The notes: generated from the sequence alone by a model not told the origin. Counted from the stretch's first letter, positions 43,685 to 56,584 are shown. The stretch is DNA of 64,000 bases from Megaleporinus macrocephalus (GCA_021613375.1 CM038716.1:15716024-15780023); one strand, 5' to 3'. Numbers and translations are program-made.

Positions 43685-46589
43685 GTACAAAGAGACAATA
43701 AAAACACTTTTTACCATTAGTCAATTAGCCAATGTCATGTTTAATTGGTTGAGGAAGCCAGTGCAGCCTAACCACAGAATTTTAAACACCTCAGTAATCA
43801 TTATTAGTAGTCAAAAGGTGATAAGTGAGAGCGTGACATCAGTAGCTGCTGGTTTAGAGTGATTCTCTGTTGTTCTAGTTGTGAGTTTGTAAGCCTCCGT
43901 CACCTACTTACTTGTCAAGTGATCAAGTAACTTTTATAAAATCTTTTTAATAAATCTAAGTCATCTATCAAAAACTAGACTTTTTAGAACTATTTCAATG
44001 CCCCAAAACTAAATATCAGTATACAGTGAGACACAAGACAAGTTCTTGACAACAGCATAAACTTGGTGTGAAAAAGAGGATGAAAGATAAAAGACACAAA
44101 GCAATAAAGCATGTTTGAGTATGTCCATGCATCTGTTAGTTCCAGACAATGTCTGGTGAGGTGCTATTAAACAGCTGCCGTGAGTCACCCTCTAAAAATA
44201 TAACTCCACTCAACAATGAGGGGGGTGCTGGACCAAGTGGGAAGGGGTCAATAGATAGCTGATGAAAAACTTCTACAGTAACAAGAGTAGGCCGTAAAAC
44301 ACTTAGCACTCAAATAACCAGGGCATGTGTGCAGTCGGTGTGTAGGCGATGAAACTGTGACTGCAAAGAAATGCACTGGCTGGCACAGGGGTCATGTGAG
44401 AACATAGGAGATTTACAGACTGTGATATATGGTGTATAGTGAACATATGGTATATAGTGAACCATCCTAGCTCTTATTAGCTTCTGAAATCATGAGTCAT
44501 TACTGCCGTTTTGCTATTACATTTAAATGTAATTGCATGATTAGTTACATAATCGATTCAATTTACATTCAATTTACATTTTGTGCAGACAGGTCTGCTC
44601 TTCTGTCTTGCCACAAAAAGATACAACAATAACTTTTCAACAAAGTCAAATCATAATAGAGCTCCTACTTATGAACGCAAACATAATTAAACTGAATTTG
44701 ATAAAACTACATGAGAAAATTCATCTGCAGTTATATGCAAAAGTTTGAACACTCAAATGATATGTTTTGTTGATGTTCTAGGTGAAAATAAGTTACACGT
44801 CATCTATACAGAACATTATTGCACATTTTATATTTTGTGCTTATATTAGAACAATATGTTAATGTCCTGTTGAAATTTATACTTAGCAGTGGATGGTTTA
44901 ATTTTAATTTCACTTATAAATAACAATGTCATTTGATAGGGCTGTTTAAACTTTTACTGTATGTGTTTTTTTATTGCTGGCATTAACTTCAACTTCACAG
45001 GTTTATAACCTCCCACAACCTGTAAATTGTTTGCTCATTAATAGTTATTATATTGGTTATCATATTTGTCTATTGGTCTATACAGCCGTATTTCAGGTTA
45101 GAATGCATGTTTGATTACGGTATATATTATGATAAGAATTTTCTGGTCTCTCTAATTGTCCCTGTTACGTAAGGTAAGCAGCTCTTGACTCCAGAGAGTG
45201 TCAGTGAGAAGAGGGCACAGAGCGTTCTGAACAAAAGCGCGAGAGAGAAGTTACTGAGTAGTGAAAAGGGGGTGGGTGTAGTGAGCTGTGCTCTGCTGAT
45301 CTCACGTGCCCGCGGTGGAACAGCACTGCCCTATAGACACAGACACGCGCACGCGCGCAGCTTTTGTTGATGTACGCTGCTTGAGGAAGTCCCCGTAATT
45401 TCTCTACTGGTTCCAAAGTAAACAACGCCCTGGTGCAGTAAAAATGCAATGGTATCAGAGTTCAGTGGGACCACAAAACATGTCCCGGTGTCTGTTGCAT
45501 GTGACTCTGCAAACAGCTGGCTGAGCCCCACAACACAGTCGATTTTACAACTTTGCGTGTGTGAGATTGTGTGTGTTTGTGCAGGTGGCTGTGTGTGTGT
45601 GTGTGTGTTGGAAGTGGGCTGGGGGGGTGTTGGCAAGGGTCTGAGTGAAACTGGTAAACAATGTAGTGCTGTGAAATTATGTGATAATTATGTCTCTCAG
45701 TCTCGAGAGAACAGGATAAATATATATATATATAACATTTTGTGTTGGTTGCATACACAATCCCCATAAACTCATACAGTGATGTTGACAATGGTGACAT
45801 TTAAACTATGCGATGGACAGCACAGTCCATTCCAGTAGCTTCTTTGTTTTGGTCCTGCATGGTTGGTAGGCGCTCCATTTTCTTTATATATTTGAATATG
45901 TTTTTGAACACAAGTTGCGTTCTGTTTATCTACTTATTATCTGTGACTGTCCCCTTCCTTATGCAAGTGGACTATTGGACATCTGATGTACTCTGATGAA
46001 AACTTGGACCTGATTACCATTTTTACTAGACGCTGAATAAACAAAAGACAGTCTCTAAATTCTGCACAGTACTGTTCATCTTTCCCACATAATTTAAATA
46101 TATCATTGCGACACATCCCCATTCTTTCAGTTTACCTACTTTTATGGTTATGGTAACATAGCGTGTGATAATTATGTCACCATGGCGTGTTCCATGCATG
46201 AGAAACTGTGTAAATGTAAAGTAAATTAAATACATCACATTTTTCTGTTTACCATATTCATCTGTGTAATCTTGGGCAAACAACACAAAATGTAAATGTA
46301 TTGTGTGTGTGTGTGCATGTCTGTGTGTTTCTCGTAAAGGTTGGTGCGCCGAGAGAGTGGTGGAGTAATGTGATGACATCATGTGTGTTTGTCTGAGGAG
46401 ACGAGAGGAGGGATGGGTGTGTGGGGGAGGAGAGATTAGCCTCTGTTTACTCCACTGACAGACTCCTCACGCGATACGGCAGGGAGATCAAGAGAGAAGG
46501 AGAGGAAACAAGGTGATATAGAAGTGATAGAGACATAGATAGAGAGAGAGAGAATGAATGGGAAGAGCAAGCGAGATAGAAACAAAGAC

Positions 46590-46657
<68 letters not shown>

Positions 46658-49600
46658 GGAAGGGGGAGAGAGAGAGATAGAGAGAGAGCATTGCGTTCAA
46701 CCACAACTGGAAACTTGACTCCAGTCACAACACCAGCCGTAGTGAATATTGCATTGATCCATTTACTAGAAAACCCACTGGACGCAACACACACACACAC
46801 ACACGCCTGGTCACACCTATTACCACGTACAGTGCAGGCCATCTACTGCAAAGCACACATACAGGCTCCTCACCCTTCTCTGAAGGAAAACTGCATTCAT
46901 GTCATCTCCTATGGTTCTCAGCTGGATGGCCACTCTGTGGATGGCTTGTTCCTCCGGCGTGGGCTCCTCCTCAACGGGGGATAGTCTGTGACTTGAGTCT
47001 GCTGAAGAACTCTGGCTTTCAGACATGAGATCAGGCAAAGGCTGCTGCGTCCCAGCAAGAGAAGGCTGATCCGGCTCGGTTCCTGAGACAGAAGAAATGA
47101 CATCACTGACTACGAGTCGTTTAATTCCTTACAAATGCAATAAGGTGGTTTTGATTTCAAGACTGAATAATGACGTCTTCACTAAGATTTATCCTGTGTG
47201 CTCAGCTGATTTAACAACTAGTAAACCCAAAATCACAGATGATTACTTAGTTTAGGAGACGTACAATGTGACTTTGACCTTTTACATGACAGATGAATAA
47301 TAGACCTGAGGTGAATGTGAAAAATATGTTCCTGATACACTATTATTAGATCTTTGTGTATTATAACACAGAAAGTAAAAAACAGGATGAGTGTTCTCCG
47401 GCCCCTCATTTTTTCTTTTTGGACATTGGAGTATTTTTACCAGCGTCATTAATGAAAATTACAATTCCTAAACACCAGTGTGTGAATACAATTGCATAGC
47501 TGCCATCAGGTTACATACTACACCCTTCATAAAGGTTCTGTAATGGTTCTCAGTTACGATGAAAAATGTTGAATTGAACTTAGTGTCCGTTGAAATGTTC
47601 ATTAGGCAAAAGTATTAGTTTAAACTAAGAGTTTGAAAACTCTTTTATGGCTCCAAAGAGCCAATTTTGGCCCTTATTTTTTATTACTGCATGTAAATTT
47701 CTTTAAAGTCTCACATTTAACATCTCAGGACATCACCAACAGAAAAGTGGTGGCCTCGCCCGGGGACTCCCTGATCTAAGTGAATGACCGATTCACAGGG
47801 ATGAACAGGCTGACTGTCTAATGGCAGCTGCATGCCAACTCCTAAATGAACCCATCCCCCACCCATAAGTCACATGCCCCTGCCTGACAGTAAACCCTCA
47901 AACCTGCTCCAATCCCTGCCCCTGTCTCTAAGAATTAAAGGGCACCTCATGGCTCATAGCCATCAACCTTGTATTTTCTCCTTTAAAGTTTGGGCGTAAG
48001 CTCATAATCTTCTTAATAAGTCTAGAATATGTGTGCTTGTGGTATCTGTGTGTTGTGTGGACGCAACACCCGCCTGCTCAACTGTAAATAACATCTGATG
48101 TTATTTGGTTGCTGTCTTGATGGCAGGATCCTGTATTGGAAAGTGCTTCTTTTACACAGACTAGCTAATATAGACTGTATGACTGACTAAAAAGTATTGC
48201 ATACATGTGATTTAATTAAAACAGGACCAAACAAGGCAACAGTGAAATGAAGTGAAAACACATCACACTAAATATGCATCACACATACAGGAAATAATTA
48301 CTTAATTATTTGCGCGTGTCCTAATTCAAAAGTAGCCAATGGATGGATGTGCGGTCAACCAAGAATGAGCCAATGATGGCTGCAGTGCTCAACCCAGGAA
48401 AAACAAACAAGGCTTTAGTTTGTTTCACAAATCTTGACTTTCATGGAGTTGACGATTAGCTCCACAGGAGCAGGAAACGCATTGCTGAGGAGATGAGCTC
48501 TGCTACCCGGGAGAATGTGCTGATCCACAGAGCAGGTAACTTAACGGAGCCTGTGCGAGCTTTGGTGTTCTGGCTTGTTGCCAGGGTAACTGTAAGCCTG
48601 TGCAGTCTGAGATGGGTTCCAGCCATTGGTGGACACGAATGAGGGGCAGGCGGGGATAGGGTGGACAGCAGGGGGATGGGGAGGGACCTTGAGCCTGCAG
48701 CCTTTAAAAAGGGAAGGCCGACAGAGGAGCGCTTGGAGGGTTCAAGTGAGGCTGCCGATAAAGAGAACGATGTGGGAAACAGTGGAAAGATACGGCAGAA
48801 ACAGTTCCTGCAGGATCACAACACAGAAAGGTCACGGCTCAGCCCAGTGGGACCGAATGAGTCTCCATGCAGTCGGTCGAGTTCTTCAGTGGGAAGCCAC
48901 TTGCACAGGGCAAGTCTCAACATGCCTCTGGTTATGCATTCTAACACTCGGCCGCAGAGTGAGAGGGGGGAGCACTTCCTGGAGTCTCGAACTTGAACCA
49001 AGCCCACTAAACGTTCCACAAACCATTTCTACCACCAGTTATACCTATGGTATCACCAAGTGTATGTTCAGAGAATTCAACTGAGTTTCAATGTGTGGAT
49101 GGGAAAGTAAAATGTATTAGAATGTAGAGCTGGAGCTTTGTGTGTTTCTATCACTATATGAAAGAACCACGATGCTGCCTTTACTGTTAGATGCACTGCA
49201 TTAGTTCACGAGTGAGTGTCCCCACACTCAACGGATATATATAATAGAATTCAGCTCGCTATGGAGTTGTTACCAATTTGTTAGAAAGGAGTAACAATGA
49301 AAGATTTACAAATGAAATGTATTACTATATCTATGTTTGGCTCTGTGGTAGGTTTTGCCATAAATCAGGTGAACATTTATAAATATTTAGCCTCTTTAGG
49401 CACAACAAACACATAATTAACAGAGAGGAGTAGATAAAAAGAAAAATAACTGCTTCTTTGGCTTGAGATTAAAGAGTCAAAAGTAAAACATAGTCTTTGG
49501 ATTTTATTCACACCTAGGCAACCAAGTTGTACTAAAGCACTGCGATTGGTATGTGCTGAGTAATTGCATTACCTGTGTTGTCTCTGAGAGGGCCGTCTTG

Positions 49601-49816
49601 CTGGGGGGCACTGGGCAAGCTAACAGCATCTTGTGGGGGAGCATGGGGCAGTGGTACAGGGCTGGTGTGAGGGGTTGTGTTCCGATGCCGGCGGCGGGGA
49701 GCTGGATGTGTGCCTCCGCTGGGCCAGGCGTCCCGACGCAGCACCTCCATCCTGCAGCTCTGCGGTGCCGAGGGTGTCTGACCGTCCACCCCACTGTCCG
49801 TCTGCGGCCGGGCCAT
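42952..49816 (-). CDS. bbc3: bbc3 (PUMA), BCL2-binding component 3 (whole gene, 3 coding exons)
   Basis: Coding exons in transcript order: 49816-49573, 47082-46874, 43053-42952; total 555 nt, 184 residues (human 193). PUMA is a BH3-only protein that p53 induces; at mitochondria it neutralises anti-apoptotic BCL2-family members and promotes BAX/BAK activation. Visible features: N-terminus MARPQTDSGVDGQTPSAPQS; Pro/Ser/Gln-rich middle; BH3 helix at residues about 129-149, IHRVAIQLRTIGDDMNAVFL, with the L-x3-G-D core L136, G140, D141 and a second Asp like the human LRRMADD; a C-terminal APEWQNWRGLYRGLVAFLAD hydrophobic segment like the human one. Splice phases agree (phase 1, then phase 0). A non-coding exon ends at 51327, and a p53 site lies at 51712-51731. 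Position beside sae1 matches mammals. Identity rests on the BH3 block, tail, exon layout, promoter site and synteny together. Confidence 0.93.
43610..43681. repeat. (AT)n microsatellite
   Basis: About 70 bp of AT dinucleotides in a bbc3 intron. Confidence 0.97.
45591..45608. repeat. Short (GT)n microsatellite
   Basis: About nine GT units, with more GT words within the preceding 50 bp. Confidence 0.85.
46594..46654. repeat. (GA)n microsatellite, polypyrimidine in bbc3 sense
   Basis: About 60 bp of GA dinucleotides with further GA-rich flanks to 46690. On the minus strand it reads CT and lies some 220 nt inside the intron after the BH3 exon. Confidence 0.97.
46874..47082 (-). CDS. bbc3: bbc3 coding exon 2 (BH3 exon)
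   Basis: Encodes TEPDQPSLAGTQQPLPDLMS, ESQSSSADSSHRLSPVEEEP, TPEEQAIHRVAIQLRTIGDD and MNAVFLQRR. The EEQ-x7-IQLRTIGDDMNA block aligns with the human EEQWAREIGAQLRRMADDLN block. Acceptor TGTCTCAG, donor GTGAGG. Confidence 0.95.
47083..49572. other. bbc3: bbc3 intron between coding exons 1 and 2
   Basis: 2.5-kb intron. A locally GC-rich part (about 48460-49020) has several overlapping open frames but no recognised domain; see findings. No RNA gene seen. Confidence 0.7.
49573..49816 (-). CDS. bbc3: bbc3 coding exon 1
   Basis: Encodes MARPQTDSGVDGQTPSAPQS onward to LPSAPQQDGPLRDNT plus one base of a Gly codon; rich in Pro, Ser, Gln and Arg. The exon starts at 49828 after a CTGCAG acceptor, so only 12 nt of 5' UTR precede the ATG here. 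Donor GTAATG. Confidence 0.9.
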
Positions 49817-49828
49817 AACAAATACCAC

Positions 49829-51326
49829 CTGCAGAAAAGTGAAAAACGTGAATCGTTATGTACCTGCTAGGGCTGTGCATTGGGAATAACCTAGCGATAC
49901 TATATGTATCATGATATGAAGACTATATTTCAATATAATTGCGATATATTGGTGATAGGTTGCAATTTTTAAAAACTCATAGTATAGGAAGGCACCACCA
50001 TATGCATCTCACAGTCCAGAGTTTAAACAAACAAATCACTATTTGCTACAAATCTTTGCATGTAAACTAAAAAAAAAAAAAAACTAAACTGAAGATCAAT
50101 ACTCTCTTTTTGAGATCTGATACAGAATCATAAAACATAATATTGTGATAATCTAATGTATTGAGATCTTCTTACACACCTTGTAGCAGCCAGCACTGTG
50201 TAGCTCGCCACATGCAGACAATGAACAACAAGCAACATCAAAAACGTCTAAATACATTTACAGTTAGTTTTAATTTGTTTAAATGCAACATGCAAAAAAC
50301 TCTATGACAGCGGTCTAAAAAAATCAAAACAAAACAGGATCAGGTTCCTTATCTGTGGAAGCAGAGCTGTCAGTATTAGCAAAGAACATGCAAAAGCGTT
50401 CATTACTTATAAAAATAAAGGACATAAAGGAAGAGAAAACAACTGTACACGGCATTACATGTCACGTGAGAAAAAAAAAACAAGATGTACTTTTCGTAAA
50501 AATCTGCATTAGAATGAACTCACTCCCCCCTCTACACTTCTCTGCTCCGCCACTAGAGGCGGCAGAGCTGCGGCGTGTGCGGCTTGTTTGTAAACAAATC
50601 CGTGCAGGCGGCGACGGCGGTTCGGTCGGCGCGCGCTCGCCCCAGAAACGCCGAATAACAACAGAAATAAACGACATAGTTGCGATAATCACATTTACAC
50701 CGTCGAGGAAATGTCTTATTTTACTCAAAAGTTTGTAATAAAAACGTGCAGAAATAGGACTAAATGCCTCGAGGAGGCGCGATGAGGATAACATTTCCAC
50801 GTTGCGACACCGCTGGAGATCTTATCAGCGGACTCGTCTGGCTTCACAACGGAAATTATGAAGTACTGGAAAAGTAGCGCCTGTGAATAGCAGACAAGTG
50901 CAGACGCGCCGGGTTCAGGCAGGAAAGAGTGTGGAAACGAGCTGGAAACTGACAGTTAAGATTCACTTACACTGAAACAAACTGACCCCTCTCGGCGCAG
51001 CCTTCAATCTTAACACTGAAACACGAACAGCAGCCAGATAAACAGCCTACACAGCCAGTGATCGCATCCAACGCCGGTGGTATATCGCCTGTGACATCTT
51101 TACGTTTTAACAAGTCCAGAAGAAACAATAGCGGTGACTAAATCAGCACAAAACACATATAAACCTAAGCCGGTGGTCTGACAGCGTTGGCGTTAACCGT
51201 TAGCGGTCCAGAGCGAACTGACACACTGGCCCACAGTTAGCAAGCCGAGTTACGAATCACCGTTCAGACACGCCAAAACAAACCTAGCATTGCTTCTACT
51301 GATCAAACATCGTCGATCTTACTTAC
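49829..51326. other. bbc3: bbc3 first intron (5' UTR intron)
   Basis: About 1.5 kb between the non-coding exon and coding exon 1. The half nearest the promoter is CpG-rich (for example CGGCGACGGCGG and CGGCGCGCGCTCG near 50610-50640). Confidence 0.6.
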
Positions 51327-51640
51327 CTCGTAAATACAGTTGTTTAGAAACTGATAATATCAGTCCAGAATCAGTCCAGCGCTCAGCTTTTATTAACGTG
51401 GATCTTGCTAGCGGGACGGTCTCAGCGGAAAGTAGTGCCGCTCACTCAGCGCTCATGTTTTGATCCTCACGAAGAACAACAAACGATGTTATTCCACTTT
51501 CTTTCACAGGATCTGCTGCAGAGTTAGTCCGCACATGTCGTGCGATTAACGTCAGCGTCGGTAATATCCGAGTTGTGCCCCAAAAGAGGAGTCTGCTGGC
51601 AGCTCTTGCTCTTGTTGTTGTTGTCGGTGTGGAAGCAGTA
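51327..51640 (-). other. bbc3: bbc3 non-coding exon 1 (5' UTR, upstream end unknown)
   Basis: A strong minus-strand donor, ACGAG followed by GTAAGTAAG, ends an exon at 51327. The only later acceptor that leads directly to the ATG is at 49829. The transcription start is not visible; the upper limit given is a guess. Confidence 0.5.
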
Positions 51641-51711
51641 ATGACAGCAGCACCTTTCACTCCCGCGAAACTGGCCCTGCGCGAGGCCACGCCCCTCTTC
51701 CAGCAGTCCCA

Positions 51712-51731
51712 CAACAAGTCCTGACATGCTC
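51712..51731. promoter_or_regulatory. bbc3: p53 response element of bbc3
   Basis: CAACAAGTCCTGACATGCTC consists of two decamers without spacer, each with an intact CWWG core (CAAG, CATG), and fits the RRRCWWGYYY consensus at 18 of 20 positions. It closely resembles the human PUMA p53 site as I remember it (CTGCAAGTCCTGACTTGTCC), sharing the central CAAGTCCTGAC. It lies about 385 bp upstream of the end of non-coding exon 1. Confidence 0.85.
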
Positions 51732-51899
51732 GTCACAACTCTCCCGCCACCAGCGCTGAAGCACCGCCGCTTCCTTCCGCACACTTTCTTTCTTTGTTTA
51801 CTACAAATCTTCCCTACACTTGCAGTGTTACAACACTCTGAGTGTGGCCGTTTCACAGGCACACTTTCTATGCGCTTCCTCTGAGCTTCAGCTCTGTAA

Positions 51900-54800
51900 C
51901 GCTGTTCTTATCATACTGCTGACAGTTACACATGGTTAAAGGGGTATTCCACCATATCTCAAAACTTTTGAATAACTCAGACCTTGACATGTAAACAGCG
52001 GTTACATTGTGGTTTGAAGTAAAAAGGTTAATTGTAGAGAAACTTTCTGACTGACTTCTTTACATTGGGGGTAAGGGGGGCCTGGGGTCACCATGTCTAC
52101 AACAAAAATACAGCCATTAATTTACAATTCAAAGCCAACAGTGAACCTACACATGTATTCTGAGTTTAAATATGTATTTACGATAAAGGTAAATACATAA
52201 AAAAGGTAAACCTGAACAACTACATTTTCTTTGGGGACCATATTTTGCTTTACACTAAATTAGTTTACATCACAACTATTTAATTATGTAGATTTTTTTT
52301 TTAAAAAAGTGGTGACGATCCTCATTTATGAGCTGTGTTCTGGGGGAAAGAGGGGAATGCTCAATTCAGTTACTAAATTCAGAGGAGTCACTCTGTGGCA
52401 GACAGGTGTCTACAGAGAGATGGTTCTTCAGGGGTCCTTTGGTAAAGACAGTGGTCCTATATAGAACCATGAACACAGTCTGCATGCTTAAATGAACAAA
52501 AAAGGGTGCTGTTATTGCTATAACACAATGTGTAACTTAATGTGATAATGTAACTTGTAACAACAGAAGAACATTTTTGGTGCAATATAGAACGCTTCTA
52601 TATAAAAAGGTCCTATATAGAACTATAAACAACACATTCTTCATCGATCTGAGGAACCATTTAAGCATGCACATGGTTCTTTAAGTGTTCATCATTCTAT
52701 TAAGATCCATTGTCTTTAATAAAAACTCTCGAGTGTACCACAATGCTGCCCAGTACCAGAACCTGTAGTCAACAAGTCAGCAGGCCTACATAAAATGTGA
52801 TTGTACAGAATTGCTAAGAGATAAAAAAAAATGTATGCACTTCCTGTCCATTAAAGAAATTTCTTCTGAAACATTTATGTTCACATGTTTCTGTTTTGCA
52901 AGTAAAATTAAACCTGGTCTGAGACAGCAACTGTATGGGCTATGTTAAGTTACTAAAATTAGCCTCTAATTTCAATAATGACATGCTAATAATACTTCTA
53001 ATATTAATTGATTTATGCTAATCGAAAGAGTGGAAATCCCCTGTTAATGCTTCTTTGCCCTCTGAGCCTTTGTGTCTGTATATGTATGGGGGGGCTTGTG
53101 TTGGGGGTGTTGTGTGTTGCATTTAAATTGATTCGGTCGGAAACACCAGCTGCTCTGCAGACACTGTGTGGGAAGCTCTTCTGCAGGGGGAATCCCCAAG
53201 CAGGTACATGTCCGGGCCAGCAACCTCACATGCACATGCAGTGGGGCTGGATGGCTCCAGTGCATTGATAACATAACTGACTCTTATGATTTCTGACTTA
53301 AATATTACATATAATTTAATTCAGAAAATGTGAGATAGGATCAGAATCAACTAATTGACTGAAAGTTGCATATTGTGCATATAAATGAATAGACATGCAT
53401 GGCAACAGGATGTGTGTGTACATCTGTTTAGCCTCTGTCTGCAGACTGAGGCTAGAAATAGCCTCTTATGAGGGGAAAAAACAAATTTGAAAAATGTAAA
53501 TAAAAAAGGAGGCAAAAGTGCAAAATTGTGCAGGCATATTGCACGCGGTTATTATCAGAGGAGAGGATGAAATACAGCAGTGCAGAGAGTCCAACTGCAT
53601 GTGTTTGGTTTTTCCTCAATTTCCATGTAATTCAGTCACTTAGATGTAAATGTACAGCATGACCAGTGAACCTACACATGTGCTCTGAGTGTGTATCTAT
53701 AATACCGATGATGGTGAAATAGTGGTGAATCTGAAAGATGTTTTTTTTGGTGGAAATATTTTACTTCACAACACCCCACATGTGCAGGTCCCCATGCCAA
53801 GACTGCTTGTAAACAAAAGTTTTAGGCCAAAAACTATTGTAAAACAATAAAGCTGGCATCAAACAGTGTATTCATAACCCTTTGAAGTGGTAACTTTCTG
53901 TGAGGGACCTTTAGCGATATTGACCTAAACCAGATGTTTGTTTCCTTTCACCACTACTGTGACCAACAATGTCTAGGACACAGCACTTCACATCAGACCA
54001 CACTGAATTTGTTTACATTATCATATCTCGATGGTGCAGACAGTTTGGAAATGCCATTTTATTACTGCATAATGAATCATGAAATACACAAAGAAAGAAA
54101 ATGATATTTTTTATTATCAGTGTATTGATCAAATATAGGAGCATAGAATAAATCGTATTTAAGGTTTTAATGGTATTTTTAAGAGTGGCACTACTGCTGC
54201 ATTTTATCAGTTTCAACTTTAATAGGAATACCAATCATTTCTACCCAATTAAATTAGCAAGTGAGAATTATTTACAGTGTTGGTGACTGGAACCAGACAA
54301 CTAATGTCTCGGAAATCACAAAAGAAAGAAGCAAATATTTACGGCTATGCACCGGGCTATGGATATTTATAACTGGGCAGTGAAACACCTTCTGGTGGTC
54401 CTTGGGCCTTTGAGGGCTAACACAAGCTCTGCATCAATGGTGCACAAAGCAGATGGATCTATTATTTGGAACAAATGTATCTGTCCACTTCAGTCATCGT
54501 CCACTAGCACACAGAAACATTCTGCTTAATTTGCTGCTATCCTGCATGATTTCTGGAAAGCTCCTGACAGGCAGCTCCTGACAGGGCCTTCATGCTTTCT
54601 AGTGATAAACAATTTGGCCTTCAGGTAGAAACTGAGAACTACAGGATTACATCATGCCTAAGGATTTTCTTTTCACAATAGCTTTAGAATTGAACCTTGA
54701 AGATCTTGGCATATAAAAAACTGACTTTTTAAAAGTTTGTTTTTTTAGATTTACTTTTGTTTTTACCAGATTTTACAATCATCATTATATATTAAGACGT

Positions 54801-55848
54801 AGAAATCGACTATAGATTCCCTTATCGTTTTGGACAGTAAATAACAATAATAATTAAAAAAAACATTTGTTTTCCCCATCACCACCATTGTAAAGAAATA
54901 GGAGTTGGGTTTCTCTATAATGTATAATTTCACACCAAAATTTCTAGAATTAAACCCATTAAACTTTGCAGACAGGTTGGAAAATCAGTGGAATTATCTT
55001 TTAACATTCATCAGAAAAACAACATTTCGTGATACATGTTGTCTACTCCCACTGTATTGTATGCACAGATATAATATGACCTTTGTGATGCAAGGATAAT
55101 AAGGCCAGTGCTGAGTAACAGGCTTTGCTAAGATAAACATATACACATACACAAATAGGATGATCTAAATGTGTCGGCATTTGGCCGCCTAAGCCGCATT
55201 GTATTTAATGCTGCTTCGCTATGAGTCACTCAGCCTGTGAAAGGTGATTATTTCAGCTGTGCACTTGTTCAACATTGAGATAAGCAGATCAAATATCTGA
55301 TCCTGACACTCTATCTCTTGAATTTACTTTTAGTCATTTATTAGCCAAAGACAGAAAACGGGTGTGACAGTGTGGGTTTGTCTGGTTGAGGGTTTGATTG
55401 AGGGGTAGTGTTTGTGACAGCCAGACTCGTAACCAAAACAGAAGGAGTCCACATGGCTGTGTGCGCAGGGAGAGTGGAGCTCAAGTTTAGTTTGACACAA
55501 TGACATCATCCATTATCGTACACCCTCCCCCAGCCTTGTATCTGCTAAAGTAGAACTCCATCTCCAGCTCTACCCCTCCTTCACTCTACTTTCACAAATT
55601 AGTTTTCATTGCTGCCACTGTAATTGCCTGCTAAACAGTGCCTGTCAGAGGTGGCTGAAGTGGCACAGGGCAGCAGCTGCCTCTTCTCATAATGTAATGG
55701 GATGGTGGTGAGAGACAGACGCGAGAAAAAACACACAGCTCCCGCACACAAAGCAGTGAGCTGGGCTTTAGCTTACATTAACAACGGTATTAATGATAAT
55801 AATAGCAATATTAACAGAACTGTATAACATATATTATATATCATATAT
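51900..55848. other. Gene-poor DNA upstream of bbc3
   Basis: No gene recognised. Family B-like repeat fragments occur at about 51980-52330, 53640-53960 and 54250-54890; the remainder appears unique and AT-rich. Confidence 0.5.
53640..53960. repeat. Dispersed repeat, family B
   Basis: Contains CCAGTGAACCTACACATGTG, GTTTTAGGCCAAAA and a closing TTCCTTTCACCACTACTGTG. The first phrase recurs at 52128-52150 and, reversed, at about 63062-63090; the last recurs reversed as GTGACAGGAACCAG-like words near 54285, 60265 and 62870. Likely a palindromic non-autonomous transposon. Confidence 0.55.
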
Positions 55849-56584
55849 GAAAGGGCCCATATAATGTACTTTGTAGGATAAAAAAGTGTGCAGTACATAA
55901 ACACAGTAAACACAGACCCAGTATGTATCATTCACTTCCCAGTGCACAAGTCAGTATACAGTGTGGCGCAAAATCAACCCACTTCATTGTTTTTGGGATG
56001 TCACAAATGTCATATATACATATATTAATATCAACCTATTCTGTCAATAGTAGATTAGCTTCACCCATTTATTATGAAGTTAAAAGGAGTATTTCATCCC
56101 AGACAGGTTTGGAATAAGATACAAAACAGGGCAGCCAATCAGAACAGAGGTCATTTACATATATCAGTTTTAAATGAGCAATATGAAAAATTACCAATTA
56201 GCAAGATTTTAGGTTCCATTATTTATATTAACATAAATTTACTTACAGAATGAGAATAAATAACTGACCCGTCCTCTCTCGTAATACCACTTTGTACCTG
56301 ACGAGGCTAGTCTGACCAAAAACAAGTGACAAATTTAGCAGTAAAACAAAACACTGGAGTTTCGACCATGTGAGACGCTCTTGGTGTGTAAAGGGATGAA
56401 GTTTGATGCTGAACTTGCAGAATTTCTTCAGACTGGAAAGCAAACTGGGGAGTAGTGAAGAGGGAGGAAAAGGACTAGGGGGTAAGGACTGGCTGAAAAG
56501 TGGCCATCATGTTTTCTTCATATAAAATCACATGATCATCAGAAGTGGACCATAAAAGGTATTTTCCAGGATATGGGCCCTTTA
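55849..56584. mobile_element. MITE-like element with AAAGGGCCCATA inverted ends
   Basis: Starts AAAGGGCCCATATAATGT and ends ATATGGGCCCTTTAAA, an inverted pair about 735 bp apart, with no coding capacity between. Flanks at the right end include TTTAAA, compatible with a TTAA-like target. Confidence 0.6.

Larger units (their letters stand above)
43054..46873. other. bbc3: bbc3 intron between BH3 exon and last exon
   Basis: 3.8-kb intron with (AT)n, (GT)n and (GA)n microsatellites. No gene or RNA gene recognised. Confidence 0.75.
50540..51760. promoter_or_regulatory. bbc3: CpG-rich bbc3 promoter region
   Basis: CpG and GC content rise well above the flanks across this span, centred on non-coding exon 1 and including the p53 element. 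It ends abruptly in AT-rich DNA at about 51900. Confidence 0.6.

Noticed and set aside
45331..45800. Open frames rich in His-Thr or Cys-Val
   Set aside because: Translations of GT/CA-rich low-complexity DNA in a bbc3 intron.
46447..46842. Minus-strand open frame rich in Ser-Leu repeats (131 codons)
   Set aside because: Produced by the (GA)n microsatellite, not by coding constraint.
51524..51862. Minus-strand 112-codon open frame over the bbc3 promoter
   Set aside because: It covers the p53 site and CpG-rich promoter/5' exon DNA; low-complexity Arg/Cys/Ser composition and not in frame with bbc3 through the 51327 donor.
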